This document shows, piece after piece, positions 26,265-35,067 of a stretch of DNA of 64,000 bases. Positions within the stretch are counted from its first letter, which is position 1. Each line of letters opens with the position of its first letter. Both the position numbers and the translations under genes were made by a program. Below the pieces are notes generated by a model, which worked only from the letters and a program-made list of their open reading frames with translations, had not been told where the DNA came from and searched no databases. The stretch comes from Corynebacterium amycolatum (GTDB taxonomy: Bacteria; Actinomycetota; Actinomycetes; Mycobacteriales; Mycobacteriaceae), in contig NZ_CP069513.1 in NCBI RefSeq assembly GCF_016889425.1, forward strand, positions 1,736,001 to 1,800,000, in the 5' to 3' direction.

Positions 26265-27182
26265 CTACTGCGTGGACAATGCGACATCTACTACTTGCAG
26301 CAAACGCCCGCGCAGGACGTCGGCGCGAGCAGAAATCTCACGCTGGCGGCGGACGTACTCGGCCTTGCCCTCGGGAGTCTCGATGCGAATGGGAGCAAAG
26401 CCCCAATCCCGCAGATCGTAGGGAGCGGCGCGCATATCCAACTCACGGGCACTGCACGCGAGCGCGAAAGTATCCAGCCACAGGTCGCCGGGGACCGCCT
26501 CGCCGAGCTTGGTCGCCCATTTATACAAGTCCATGTTGGCGTGCAGACAGCCCATCTGCTCACAGTGCGGCTGTGTCTCGCGCGTCGGCGCAAACTCGTT
26601 GAGCGGGACGGCGTCGGGCGTAAAGAAGCGGAAGGCGTCGAAGTGCGTACACCGCACTGTGTGGGCCTCGACGACCTCGTCCGTGCCTGCCTGACCAAGC
26701 CGCAGTGGCTCCGGGTGACGATGCTCGGGCTGGCGATACACCATCGCCCATTCATGCAGGCCGAAGCAGTCAAAGTGCGCTGGATTCGCGCGCGTCGAAC
26801 GCAACAGATTGCCGATGTACGCCACCGTCTTACCTCGCTTATCGACGTACGCCGAAACATCCATGCGTGCCGTCCCCGAGGCGGTATCGGTGGGCTCCTT
26901 GCTAGCAGAACTGTCGGTAGCGTCATCCATGTCGAGGGTAAAAAACTCCAGGTGACTGATGTCCTTGGCTGTCGCACCGGGAAGATCTACGCCGATGCCC
27001 GGTGACCAGCGGCGGAGTTGACCGGGCTTGACGGGGTAGTACTCGAAGATGAAGTCCCACACCGGGTGGCGCTGGCCACGACTGCGACGGGACAGGTGAT
27101 CGCGGGTCAGGGCATCGACGCGGGCGATATGCCTTGCTTTGGCTTCACGCCAGTCGAAAGACGAATCGGGCGTAGATGTCAC
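26265..27182 (-). CDS. Conserved protein often labelled 3-methyladenine DNA glycosylase
   Basis: This 305-residue soluble protein starts overlapping the previous stop by four bases. It contains HPVWDFIFEYYPVKPGQLRRW near the N terminus, CFGLHEWAMVYRQ in the middle, and HFDAFRFFTPDAVPLN, then MGCLHANMDLYKWA. This matches a widespread actinobacterial family that databases often call 3-methyladenine DNA glycosylase, but none of the helix-hairpin-helix or AAG/TAG/AlkD features of known glycosylases can be seen. The many conserved His, Cys and aromatic residues suggest a metal- or ligand-binding enzyme. The function is best regarded as unknown. Coupling to two CNNM genes suggests co-expression only. 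Confidence 0.65.
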   Translation of the reverse strand: MTSTPDSSFDWREAKARHIARVDALTRDHLSRRSRGQRHPVWDFIFEYYPVKPGQLRRWSPGIGVDLPGATAKDISHLEFFTLDMDDATDSSASKEPTDTASGTARMDVSAYVDKRGKTVAYIGNLLRSTRANPAHFDCFGLHEWAMVYRQPEHRHPEPLRLGQAGTDEVVEAHTVRCTHFDAFRFFTPDAVPLNEFAPTRETQPHCEQMGCLHANMDLYKWATKLGEAVPGDLWLDTFALACSARELDMRAAPYDLRDWGFAPIRIETPEGKAEYVRRQREISARADVLRGRLLQVVDVALSTQ

Positions 27183-28393
27183 TGCTGGCGTCCCTGCGTG
27201 GTGCCCGGCCGGATCCGGGGCTGGTTCACGATCGGGTACTGCTTTGGTGCACCGCTGCGACGCGGGGAGACCTCGTGGGTCCAGTCACGCACGACACCGA
27301 CCTGCTCTTCGATGAGGTCCTCCAGAGCCACGATGCCGATCTGCTCCGCGCCGGAGAAAGCACCGGTCTTCGGGGCGATACTTGCCGGGGCGCTTGCGCG
27401 CAGGTGCGGCTTTGGCATGCGAGCGCGTACAGCCACTGCCATGTGGGCGCTGTAGCGGCGCATGATGCGCAATCCCTCATCCAGCGTGGCATCGATCGGA
27501 ATCTCGATCATCGGGCGAATCTCGTCATCAGGGATGGCTGTCTCCGGTCCGGAGGCAGGGTCCATGACGCGGTCGAGGACATCCTTGACGTGAACATAGC
27601 CACGGTACTCGTTGGGTTCATTGTTGGCCGCAGCGACGGGGAACCGGGAGAAGCCAGTTTCGGTGACCGCCGTCTCTAGGTCGCCCACAGTCGGTGCGGT
27701 GGGGAGGCGCCGAATCTGCTCGTGCGGAATTAGCACCTCCTCAATGGTGCGCGTGGCCGAAGCCAGCGTGCGACGAAGACGGACGTGCTCCTCGCTGTCA
27801 AGGAGCCCCTCTTGACGAGACTCCGCAATCATCGATGCCAACTCAGTGGAATCAACAGTGGTGTCAAGCTCATCGCGCTGCTCAATGCCGAACAGCCTCA
27901 GTGTATGGCGAGCCAACCAGTTAAACAGCAGCAACAGCGGTTTGGTCAGGCGGTAGAAAACCATGTGAACCGGAATAAGCAGCATGGCCACTGTCTCTGG
28001 GCCGGCTAGGGAAATGTTTTTTGGAACCATTTCGCCGAGCATGATGTGCAGCACTGACACCAGCATCAACGCGATGGCAAAGCTCAGCGGGTGTAGCAGT
28101 GATTCCGGAATACCCATGGCGTGGAAAGGAGCTTCCAGCAGATGTGCCAGCGCCGGTTCAGAGACCTTACCCAGCAGCAGCGAGGCAATGGTGATGCCCA
28201 GCTGTGCGGCGGCGAGCATCATCGACAGGTGCTCAGAAGCATTGATAACTGTGCGAGCGCGCTTCTTTCCCTGAGCCAGCAGCGCTTCCAAACGGTCACG
28301 GCGAGCAGCAATAAGTGAGAACTCCGCGCCCACGAAAAACGCGTTGACCAACAACAAGACGAAGGTCAGGAGGATTCCAAACCAGTCACTCAT
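27179..28393 (-). CDS. CNNM/CBS-domain membrane protein, short form (pair 1)
   Basis: This 404-residue protein belongs to the DUF21/CNNM family (hemolysin C or CorB-like) linked to magnesium and other divalent cation transport. The CNNM transmembrane domain covers about residues 1-180, with WFGILLTFVLLLVNAFFVGA, AQLGITIASLLLGKVSEP and LGEMVPKNISLA. A CBS pair follows, with GFSRFPVAAANNEPNEYRGY and VHVKDVLD. The CorC/HlyC C-terminal domain is absent; instead the tail is basic. Both ends overlap neighbours by four bases, so it is translated together with the long-form partner upstream and the conserved protein downstream. Confidence 0.88.
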   Translation of the reverse strand: MSDWFGILLTFVLLLVNAFFVGAEFSLIAARRDRLEALLAQGKKRARTVINASEHLSMMLAAAQLGITIASLLLGKVSEPALAHLLEAPFHAMGIPESLLHPLSFAIALMLVSVLHIMLGEMVPKNISLAGPETVAMLLIPVHMVFYRLTKPLLLLFNWLARHTLRLFGIEQRDELDTTVDSTELASMIAESRQEGLLDSEEHVRLRRTLASATRTIEEVLIPHEQIRRLPTAPTVGDLETAVTETGFSRFPVAAANNEPNEYRGYVHVKDVLDRVMDPASGPETAIPDDEIRPMIEIPIDATLDEGLRIMRRYSAHMAVAVRARMPKPHLRASAPASIAPKTGAFSGAEQIGIVALEDLIEEQVGVVRDWTHEVSPRRSGAPKQYPIVNQPRIRPGTTQGRQQ

Positions 28394-29775
28394 AGGTTGA
28401 ACATCTCCTTAGCGTGCTCGTTGGTCACAGGAATCAAAATGGCACGATCCACGCGGCGGTCATCCATCGCCAGAATGCGGGCGTACCAGCGTCCGGCGAT
28501 ACCCGATTCGAATTCGTCCATGAAGTCGCGTTCGGTCTCTGGCAGCAGGACGACATCACCGACCTCTGGGATGCGACCGAGCGCAAACATAATCAGGCCA
28601 CCGAGGGTTTCGAAGCTGCCCTCCGGGGCGAAGTATCCGACCTTGGTCGGCAGCTCGTCGGTACGCACAAGGCCGGAGCAATTCCAGCCTTCAATTGCGC
28701 GCTTGACTTCCTGCTCGGACTCCTTGTCGTCGTACTCATCCCAGACCTCGCCAAGAATTTCCTCGACGACGTCCTCGATGGTGACAATGCCGGCGATGCC
28801 GCCATACTCGTCCGCGACCAGCGCAATCTGCGAACCAGCCGAACGCACGGCCTCCAGTACGGCATCGCCGTCCAGCGACTGCGGCAGCGTGGGCACTGGC
28901 CGTGCAACCTCCCGCATGGTGGTAGTTGAGCGCTTCGTCGCAGGCACCGCGAATGCGTCCTTGACGTGGACAACACCGACAGTGGCATCGAGGTCCCCGT
29001 CAGTAATGGGGAAGCGGGAATGTCCTGATTCGATGGCGACAGCCAGCAGATCCAGCGCCGTGTCATCGACATCGAGAGAAGTAATCGTCGACCGCGGCGT
29101 CATCAGGTCCTCCGCAGTAGTTTCGCCAAAGCGTAACGACGACTCGAGCACAGCAGCCTTCGACTCATCCAATGCACCCTGCTCCGCAGAATTGCGCACC
29201 AGTGCTTCCAGCTCCTGCGGGGAACGCGCCGAAGCCAGCTCATCCGCCGGTTCAATGCCGAGCTTGCGCACCAGCCAGTTCGCCGAGGCATTCAGCGACT
29301 GAATGAAGTAGCGGAACACCCAGTTAAACGCCATCACCGGACGAGCCGTAACGCGCGCCGAAGCCAGCGGCTCTGTAATCGCGACATTCTTCGGCACCAA
29401 CTCGCCGTAGACCATTGACAACATCGTGGCCACAATGAGCGCAAGAATCAGTGCGGTCGGTCCCGCTGCAGACTCGCTGAGCCCCATCCAATGCAGCATC
29501 GGCGTGAAGTATTGCGCCAGCACCGGTTCCGCGAGGAAACCAGTTGCCAGCGTCGTCAACGTAATGCCCAGCTGTGCACCGGAGAGGTGGAAGGACAGTC
29601 GATTATGTGCCTTGTGAACGGCCTCAGCAGGTGCATCCGCTGAACGGGCGCGGTCGGCGTCAATCGTAGAACGCTCCAGTCCTGTCAGCGCGAATTCAAA
29701 CGCCACAAAGAGGCCGGTGCCAGCGGTTAGCGCGATAAAGCCGACAACCGCGACAATATTGAGAACAATATCCAC
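28390..29775 (-). CDS. CNNM/CBS-domain membrane protein, long form with CorC/HlyC domain (pair 1)
   Basis: This 461-residue protein has a CNNM transmembrane domain (IVLNIVAVVGFIALTAGTGL, AQLGITLTTLATGFLAEP, YGELVPKNVAITEP), then two CBS motifs (MTPRSTITSLDVDDTALDLL, SGHSRFPITDGDLDATVGVV). An acidic region follows with ALVADEYGGIAGIVTIEDVV and EEILGEVWDEYDD. The C-terminal CorC/HlyC domain runs through GSFETLGGLIMFALGRIPEV. It probably exports or protects against Mg2+ or related cations. It starts just before the helicase stop and overlaps the short-form gene by four bases, an arrangement repeated at 41036-43513. Confidence 0.9.
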   Translation of the reverse strand: MDIVLNIVAVVGFIALTAGTGLFVAFEFALTGLERSTIDADRARSADAPAEAVHKAHNRLSFHLSGAQLGITLTTLATGFLAEPVLAQYFTPMLHWMGLSESAAGPTALILALIVATMLSMVYGELVPKNVAITEPLASARVTARPVMAFNWVFRYFIQSLNASANWLVRKLGIEPADELASARSPQELEALVRNSAEQGALDESKAAVLESSLRFGETTAEDLMTPRSTITSLDVDDTALDLLAVAIESGHSRFPITDGDLDATVGVVHVKDAFAVPATKRSTTTMREVARPVPTLPQSLDGDAVLEAVRSAGSQIALVADEYGGIAGIVTIEDVVEEILGEVWDEYDDKESEQEVKRAIEGWNCSGLVRTDELPTKVGYFAPEGSFETLGGLIMFALGRIPEVGDVVLLPETERDFMDEFESGIAGRWYARILAMDDRRVDRAILIPVTNEHAKEMFNL

Positions 29776-29778
29776 TGA

Positions 29779-31113
29779 TTATCTCTTCTTCTTTTTCCCT
29801 CGCTTGGGGCGGTGTACGCGACCGCCAGCACGATTCTTTCCGCTTGCCGACGGGCCGCCGCGCCCGCGGTACCCGGAACCACTAGCACCGCCTGCCGATT
29901 GGCTCTGATCTTGACGAGCCCGGCGCGGACGGCGTGCGCCCAGTTCCTTGACAAATCGCGGCAGCCCCGGAGCTGCGCGCAGCTCTTCAGCTTCAACGCC
30001 GGCTCCTGCCAGCAGCTCACGGGCCTGATCAACCTGGCGGTCACGCACAATCATCGCTACCGTGCCGGAAGCACCTGCACGCGCCGTGCGACCCGAGCGG
30101 TGAATGTACGTCGCGGAATCCCTTGGCGGATCCGCGTGCACAACCAAGTCAAGAGCATCGATATCAATGCCCCGAGCGGCCACATCCGTGGTGACGAGGA
30201 CATTGATTTCACCGTCGGCAAAGGCCTTGAGGACTGCGCGACGTGTTGCCTGGCCGCGATCGCCGTGGAGGAAACCTAACTTGATGTTGTAGAACTGTAA
30301 AAACTTAGCCAGCTGCACGACACGCGCCTTAGAGTTGGCGAAGATGACGCACTGATCCTTGCGGGAGGCAATCCAGGCGACTACTTCGTCTGCCTCAGTG
30401 TTGTCCTCTACCCGAAGTAACAGATGCCGCATATTGCGCATGGTCAGCCGGGATGCAGTGACCTTGTGTTTCGCAACTTCGGTGCTACTTGCGCGACGAT
30501 CGCGGATAAGCCCCGCGGCGTCGTCGTTAATCGTGGCGGAAAAGACCATGCGCTGTGCCGACTTCGGGCACGCACGGACTAGGCCCAGAACATCGGGCAG
30601 AAAGCCCATGTCAGCGAGCATGTCCGCTTCGTCTACGACGACGGCAAGGACGTGCTCAAGGCTGAGTACGCCGCGGCGGCGCAAATCGTGTGCGCGACCC
30701 GGTGTGACCACAGCGATATCGACTGGTGCTGCGAGCAGAGTCTGCTGCTTGGCCACGGAGTCACCGCCGACCAACCTCAAGACACGCAGACCTGCAGCGG
30801 CGCCGATGTCAGCGAGGACATCAGCAATTTGATCTGCAAGTTCCCGCGTCGGCGAAATAATAAGCGCGCGCGGGTAACGGGGAAGCGCTGGAGAGGCGTT
30901 ATTGAGTAACGCGACCAGCGGAATGCCAAATGCGAGCGTTTTGCCCGAGCCTGTGGGTGCCTGTGCAAGAACGTCCTTGCCAGCGAAAGCATCTGGCAAA
31001 GTCGCCACCTGCACGGCGGTGGGCGAAGTTATGTGCTGGGCACGCAGAATACTCACAATTGCTTCCGGCGTGCCCAACTGTCTGAAATCACTGGACTCAG
31101 CAGGAGGGGGCAT
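29779..31113 (-). CDS. DEAD-box RNA helicase
   Basis: From the ATG at 31113 this is a 444-residue helicase. Motifs: FRQLGTPEAIVSILRAQHIT (Q motif region), APTGSGKT (52-59), PTRELADQI, VVDEADMLADMGF (a DEAD box), SATIN (a SAT motif), TTDVAARGIDID and HRSGRTARAG. The C-terminal 60 residues are Arg/Lys/Gly-rich and likely bind RNA. TATTCT (31121-31126, minus strand) is seven bases from this ATG, which fits a leaderless transcript; an in-frame ATG at 31158 is the alternative. Likely role: RNA unwinding in ribosome assembly or RNA decay. Confidence 0.92.
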   Translation of the reverse strand: MPPPAESSDFRQLGTPEAIVSILRAQHITSPTAVQVATLPDAFAGKDVLAQAPTGSGKTLAFGIPLVALLNNASPALPRYPRALIISPTRELADQIADVLADIGAAAGLRVLRLVGGDSVAKQQTLLAAPVDIAVVTPGRAHDLRRRGVLSLEHVLAVVVDEADMLADMGFLPDVLGLVRACPKSAQRMVFSATINDDAAGLIRDRRASSTEVAKHKVTASRLTMRNMRHLLLRVEDNTEADEVVAWIASRKDQCVIFANSKARVVQLAKFLQFYNIKLGFLHGDRGQATRRAVLKAFADGEINVLVTTDVAARGIDIDALDLVVHADPPRDSATYIHRSGRTARAGASGTVAMIVRDRQVDQARELLAGAGVEAEELRAAPGLPRFVKELGARRPRRARQDQSQSAGGASGSGYRGRGGPSASGKNRAGGRVHRPKRGKKKKR

Positions 31114-31193
31114 GCTTGTTAGAATACCGCTATCCCCGGACTGCCATGCAATAGGCACGTCCGGTGAACTGGAAAACTACCGTGCCATGAGAT

Positions 31194-32807
31194 TTACCAA
31201 CCGCGACCCGGTTGCGCATAGGCCTCGCGCTCAAGAACAGCAGCTCGACGGAAGATATTGCGGATAGATTTGAGCTCCGCATCGCTGGCCGTGGACATAT
31301 TCTCTTCAAGGACCTCGAGAGCCTGCTGAACACTGTCAACATACTCGGGGTCGGAATACACCTCCACCCAGTCCGCAATCGTGGAATCTCCATCGACCAG
31401 CGATTTTCCTTGCAGAGTCAGCTCGGCTGTAACCCACATTTCGGCAACGATACTGGTTACGGCGACCCGATATGGATTGAAAGCGCTACAGGAAGAATGC
31501 ACGTCCAGCAAAAGCTGCGTGATGGTTGTCGGTTCGATGTCCTCGAGCGCCGAAGAAGCCTCTTCCAGCGTGTTATTGCTCAATTCCAACGCACGCACCA
31601 GGGCTTCCTGCGCGACCGATGACCACAGAACCTGTTCCTTAGCGCAGGGTGCTTTCGTTGCCAGATGCGACAGGACTGGGAAAACTTGGTGCAAGTACCA
31701 GGCCTCTTGCGCTACGAAGAAGTTGGTTTCTTCCGAGGAAAGGTCGCCGCGGAGCATCGTGGGGACGCTGAACATTCCGCCAATCTCGGCAACGATGTCC
31801 TCGATGTCCCGCCACAGCTGGGAAGTAAAGGGGCCCGCCGGAGCAATCTGGAGTGAGTGCCCGAAGAAAGATTCCAACTCTTTTGGCGATTGCGCAGTGT
31901 CAGTGCCTTCGATGGCTCCTGGGGAAAAACTGGAGTTCAGATGTACTGGTTGCATTCGCCGAAGCGCGACCTTTTCCAGGCGACGAGCCCTGTGGCCGTG
32001 GTCAATGGGGCCGTGCCCCTGGCCGACGTTGAGGTTATCCGCGAAACGAATGGACTCGCTGAGCCAGCGCGTAGTCCAGCGCAGGGCATCATTAATCGCA
32101 GAGCCCCCACCAATCCGTGTGGCGAGAGCAGCGGACAGCGAACAACCCGTGCCATGGGTGTTCTCAGTGTGAATGCGGGGAGAAGAGCTGAAGAAAACCT
32201 GGCCATCGGGGGATGCCACGGCATTTCCGGCTTCCTCATCACTTAAGTGACCAGCTTTTGCAATCACGATGACATCGTTCTTGCCCGCGAACTCCAGCGC
32301 CTGCTCAATCAGCTCAGTGAAGTCGCTGGCCTCCGGGGCGTCGGCAAGCAACGCCAGTTCGGGAACATTCGGCGTGATGACGGTGGCTTCCGCGACCAAG
32401 TCCCGCATTGCATCCATGGCATCTTCGTCAAGCAGACGGTCGCCGGAGGTAGCGACCATAACCGGATCGAGAACAACCACGGCTGGCTTGGTCTCCTGAA
32501 CCCAGCTGGTGACGGCCTGCGTGAGTTCGCGTGACCCCAACATGCCAATCTTCACCGCGTCGATGGTGACATCCTCAGTCACAGCAGCCAGCTGCTCGAC
32601 GAGGAAGTCAACAGGTGGGGTGTGGACGGCACGAACGCCCACGGTGTTCTGAGATACCAAAGCGGTGACCACGCCCATGCCATAACCACCGGCGGCAGCA
32701 ATTGACTTTAAATCGGCATGCAGTCCAGCCCCACCGGTTGGGTCTGTGCCGGCGATGGAAAGAACTCGTGGCACAAAATCAGGCTTCGCCTTCAATGGAA
32801 ATGGCAT
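31194..32807 (-). CDS. thiD: Fused HMP-phosphate kinase (ThiD) and TenA-like protein
   Basis: This 537-residue protein is a fusion. Residues 1 to about 265 are ThiD, phosphorylating the thiamine pyrimidine: RVLSIAGTDPTGGAGLHADL, VVLDPVMVATSGDRLL and HGTGCSLSAALA with Cys222. Residues about 310-537 are TenA/thiaminase-II-like: LWRDIEDIVAEIGG, FFVAQEAWYLHQVF, and a C-terminal Glu527 in AAVLEREAY at the position of the conserved TenA glutamate. The usual catalytic Cys position holds Glu456 (SIVAEMWV), as in the TenA_E subfamily. The combination suggests both salvage and phosphorylation of the pyrimidine. The start is 47 bp after gnd, leaving no space for a TPP riboswitch. Confidence 0.88.
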   Translation of the reverse strand: MPFPLKAKPDFVPRVLSIAGTDPTGGAGLHADLKSIAAAGGYGMGVVTALVSQNTVGVRAVHTPPVDFLVEQLAAVTEDVTIDAVKIGMLGSRELTQAVTSWVQETKPAVVVLDPVMVATSGDRLLDEDAMDAMRDLVAEATVITPNVPELALLADAPEASDFTELIEQALEFAGKNDVIVIAKAGHLSDEEAGNAVASPDGQVFFSSSPRIHTENTHGTGCSLSAALATRIGGGSAINDALRWTTRWLSESIRFADNLNVGQGHGPIDHGHRARRLEKVALRRMQPVHLNSSFSPGAIEGTDTAQSPKELESFFGHSLQIAPAGPFTSQLWRDIEDIVAEIGGMFSVPTMLRGDLSSEETNFFVAQEAWYLHQVFPVLSHLATKAPCAKEQVLWSSVAQEALVRALELSNNTLEEASSALEDIEPTTITQLLLDVHSSCSAFNPYRVAVTSIVAEMWVTAELTLQGKSLVDGDSTIADWVEVYSDPEYVDSVQQALEVLEENMSTASDAELKSIRNIFRRAAVLEREAYAQPGRGW

Positions 32808-32854
32808 CTCAGACCCCTTTTAACTTCAAGAGTGTGAAGCGACAGACTTCAACA

Positions 32855-34306
32855 CTATGCTTCAACCTCGGAGCGGTCGCCAGACCAGAGGGTGTGGAAA
32901 GCGCCCTCGCGGTCAACGCGCTTGTAAGTGTGTGCACCGAAGTAGTCACGCTGCCCCTGAACCAGCGCTGCCGGCAGGCGCTCTGCACGCAGGCCGTCAT
33001 AGTAAGCCAGCGAGGAGGAGAACACCGGAGCCGGGATACCCATTTGTGCTGCAGTGACAACAACATCGCGCCAGGCGTCGAGGCACTCGGTGACCTGGTC
33101 ACGGAAGTACTCGTCGAGTACCAGCGCCGGCAGCTCCGGATCGCGGTCGTACGCTTCCTTGATGCGGTTCAGGAACTGAGCGCGAATGATGCAGCCACCA
33201 CGCCAGATGGTTGCCAGCGCACCGCGGTCAATTTCCCAGCCGTACTCCTTGGCGCCAGCGTTAATCTCATCAAAGCCCTGCGAGTAGGCAATGATCTTGG
33301 AAGCGTAGAGAGCCTTACGGACGCGTTCCACAAAAGCATCGCGATCCTCGGGCGCCTTAGCCAGGCTTCCTGACGGCAGGTTGCGTGCAGCCTCACGCTG
33401 AACAAGGGAAGACGACAGGGCGCGAGCGAACACGGCCTCGCCAATACCAGTTACCGGAATGCCCAAGTCCAAAGCGGCCTTGACCGTCCAACGCCCGGTG
33501 CCCTTCTGACCAGCGGCATCCACGATGACATCCACCAGCGGCTTGCCTGTCTTCTCATCGACCTGGGAGAGAACCTCAGCGGTGATCTCAACCAAGTAGG
33601 AGTCCAGGTCGCCCTTGTTCCACTCGCGGAAGATATCTGCAATCTCTGCAGGGGTGAGGCCAGCGGCCTCGCGCAGCAGGTGGTAGGCCTCGCCGATGAC
33701 CTGCATATCCGCGTACTCGATGCCGTTGTGGACCATCTTCACGAAGTGGCCAGCGCCATCGGAGGAAATGTGTGTACAGCACGGAACGCCATCAACGTGA
33801 GCGGAGATGGACTCCAGCAGCGGGCCGAGGGACTCGTAGGACTCCTTCGTGCCACCCGGCATAATGGATGGGCCGGTCAGAGCGCCTTCCTCACCACCGG
33901 AAATACCAGTGCCAACGTAGTGCAGGCCACGGGCGCGAATAGCCTTCTCACGACGGATGGTGTCCGTGTAAAGAGAGTTACCGCCATCAATGATGATGTC
34001 GCCGGGCTCCATCACGTCGGCAAGCTGATCGATGACCGCATCAGTAGCGGCACCTGCCTGAACCATAATCAGAGCGCGACGCGGGCGCTCCAGCGAAGCG
34101 ACGAACTCTTCGATGGTCTCGGACGGGATGAATGAGCCTTCATCACCGTGTTCAGCGATGAGGGTGCGAGTTTTCTCCGGGCTGCGGTTGTACACGGCAA
34201 CTGTGTGTCCCTTGTGGGCGAAGTTGCGCGCGATATTCGAGCCCATGACGGCGAGCCCGACGACACCAATTTGTGCGAGTTCATTGTTATCGGTCATGCC
34301 CACCAT
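32855..34306 (-). CDS. gnd: 6-phosphogluconate dehydrogenase (decarboxylating)
   Basis: This 483-residue pentose-phosphate enzyme has the Rossmann motif IGVVGLAVMGSNIARNFA for NADP, IIIDGGNSLYTDT, the catalytic region GTGISGGEEGALTGPSIMPG and KMVHNGIEYADMQ, and the C-terminal all-helical dimer domain with GTGRWTVKAALDLGIPVT. It yields NADPH and ribulose 5-phosphate. An ATG at 34297 three codons downstream is an equally possible start. It is followed by thiD-tenA on the same strand and is divergent from the thioesterase gene, with a perfect 16-bp palindrome in between. Confidence 0.96.
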   Translation of the reverse strand: MVGMTDNNELAQIGVVGLAVMGSNIARNFAHKGHTVAVYNRSPEKTRTLIAEHGDEGSFIPSETIEEFVASLERPRRALIMVQAGAATDAVIDQLADVMEPGDIIIDGGNSLYTDTIRREKAIRARGLHYVGTGISGGEEGALTGPSIMPGGTKESYESLGPLLESISAHVDGVPCCTHISSDGAGHFVKMVHNGIEYADMQVIGEAYHLLREAAGLTPAEIADIFREWNKGDLDSYLVEITAEVLSQVDEKTGKPLVDVIVDAAGQKGTGRWTVKAALDLGIPVTGIGEAVFARALSSSLVQREAARNLPSGSLAKAPEDRDAFVERVRKALYASKIIAYSQGFDEINAGAKEYGWEIDRGALATIWRGGCIIRAQFLNRIKEAYDRDPELPALVLDEYFRDQVTECLDAWRDVVVTAAQMGIPAPVFSSSLAYYDGLRAERLPAALVQGQRDYFGAHTYKRVDREGAFHTLWSGDRSEVEA

Positions 34307-34357
34307 CTTAAAGCCTGGCCAGGGTTCGTTGTATCTGGGACTCAGAATTTGTTACTG

Positions 34358-34373
34358 GTTTTAACGTTAAAAC
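34358..34373. promoter_or_regulatory. Perfect 16-bp palindrome between gnd and the thioesterase gene
   Basis: GTTTTAACGTTAAAAC reads the same on both strands. It lies about 50 bp before gnd and 12 to 39 bp before the candidate thioesterase starts, so it is placed to act as an operator for either gene. Confidence 0.5.
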
Positions 34374-34411
34374 TGCCACAAGTGATGGCGTGCGCTGGCA
34401 CAATGTTTGGC

Positions 34412-34975
34412 ATGGCTGACGAGACTATTGCGAATAATGGCAGTTCACAGGACTCTAACTCTGCAGATTCCGCCGCCGAGCAGGCGAAGAGGAAGGGGCT
34501 GCGCAAGTATATGACACTGGTGACGAAGGCTAGCCAGGAAGCCTTGAGCGATGAGGAGCTGGCTGTTTTTAACAGCACCTTGGGCGATAACGGAATCGGC
34601 GGTCTAGATACGCTGCTGGGCACGAAGTTTGTCCATGTCGGGCCGGAGCGAATTCAGATGGAGCTCGCAGTCGGGCCCGACCACCTGCAACCGTGGGGCC
34701 TAGCCAATGGCGGTGTTTACTGCTCGCTAGGTGAGACTGCTGGCTCTATTGCTGGTTTCGTTGCCTGCGGTGCGAAGAAGCCGGTCGTCGGTGTGAACAA
34801 CAACACCGATTTTTACCGCTCCGCCCGGGCCGGCGAGGTAATTGTCACTACTGCGGAGCCGGAGTACCTGGGGCGCACCATGCAACTGTGGCGCATTGAG
34901 CACACCCGCAAGGCAGATGAAAAACTGCTGGCCCGCACCAACCTACGAATTGCGGTACTTGACAAGCCGCTGTAG
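34412..34975 (+). CDS. Hotdog-fold thioesterase (PaaI type)
   Basis: From ATG 34412 the product has 187 residues; in-frame ATGs at 34385 and 34403 are possible and no ribosome binding site decides. The hydrophilic first 40 residues are followed by the hotdog domain: LLGTKFVHVGPERIQMELAV, QPWGLANGGVYCSLGETAGS (the catalytic Asn-Gly-Gly and Glu/Thr region) and VVGVNNNTDFYRSARAGEV. Family members hydrolyse aromatic or acyl-CoA thioesters. It lies beside gnd in the same divergent arrangement as in C. glutamicum. It converges on ndh and shares a hairpin with it. Confidence 0.85.
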   Translation: MADETIANNGSSQDSNSADSAAEQAKRKGLRKYMTLVTKASQEALSDEELAVFNSTLGDNGIGGLDTLLGTKFVHVGPERIQMELAVGPDHLQPWGLANGGVYCSLGETAGSIAGFVACGAKKPVVGVNNNTDFYRSARAGEVIVTTAEPEYLGRTMQLWRIEHTRKADEKLLARTNLRIAVLDKPL

Positions 34976-35014
34976 CAAATCGTCATAGGTGGTAACGGGC
35001 CAGATAGGGAACTC

Positions 35015-35060
35015 GCAGGTGGTTAACCTTGGTTAGCTGTTTTCTAACCTAGCCACCTGC
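35015..35060. terminator. Hairpin between convergent thioesterase and ndh genes
   Basis: GCAGGTGG (35015-35022) pairs with CCACCTGC (35053-35060), with an inner GGTTAG/CTAACC pairing. There is no long T-run, so termination efficiency is uncertain. Confidence 0.5.
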
Positions 35061-35067
35061 AAGTTAA

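Noticed and set aside
32808..32860. TPP riboswitch before thiD-tenA
   Set aside because: Only 47 bp separate the gene from gnd and the conserved THI-box sequences are absent.
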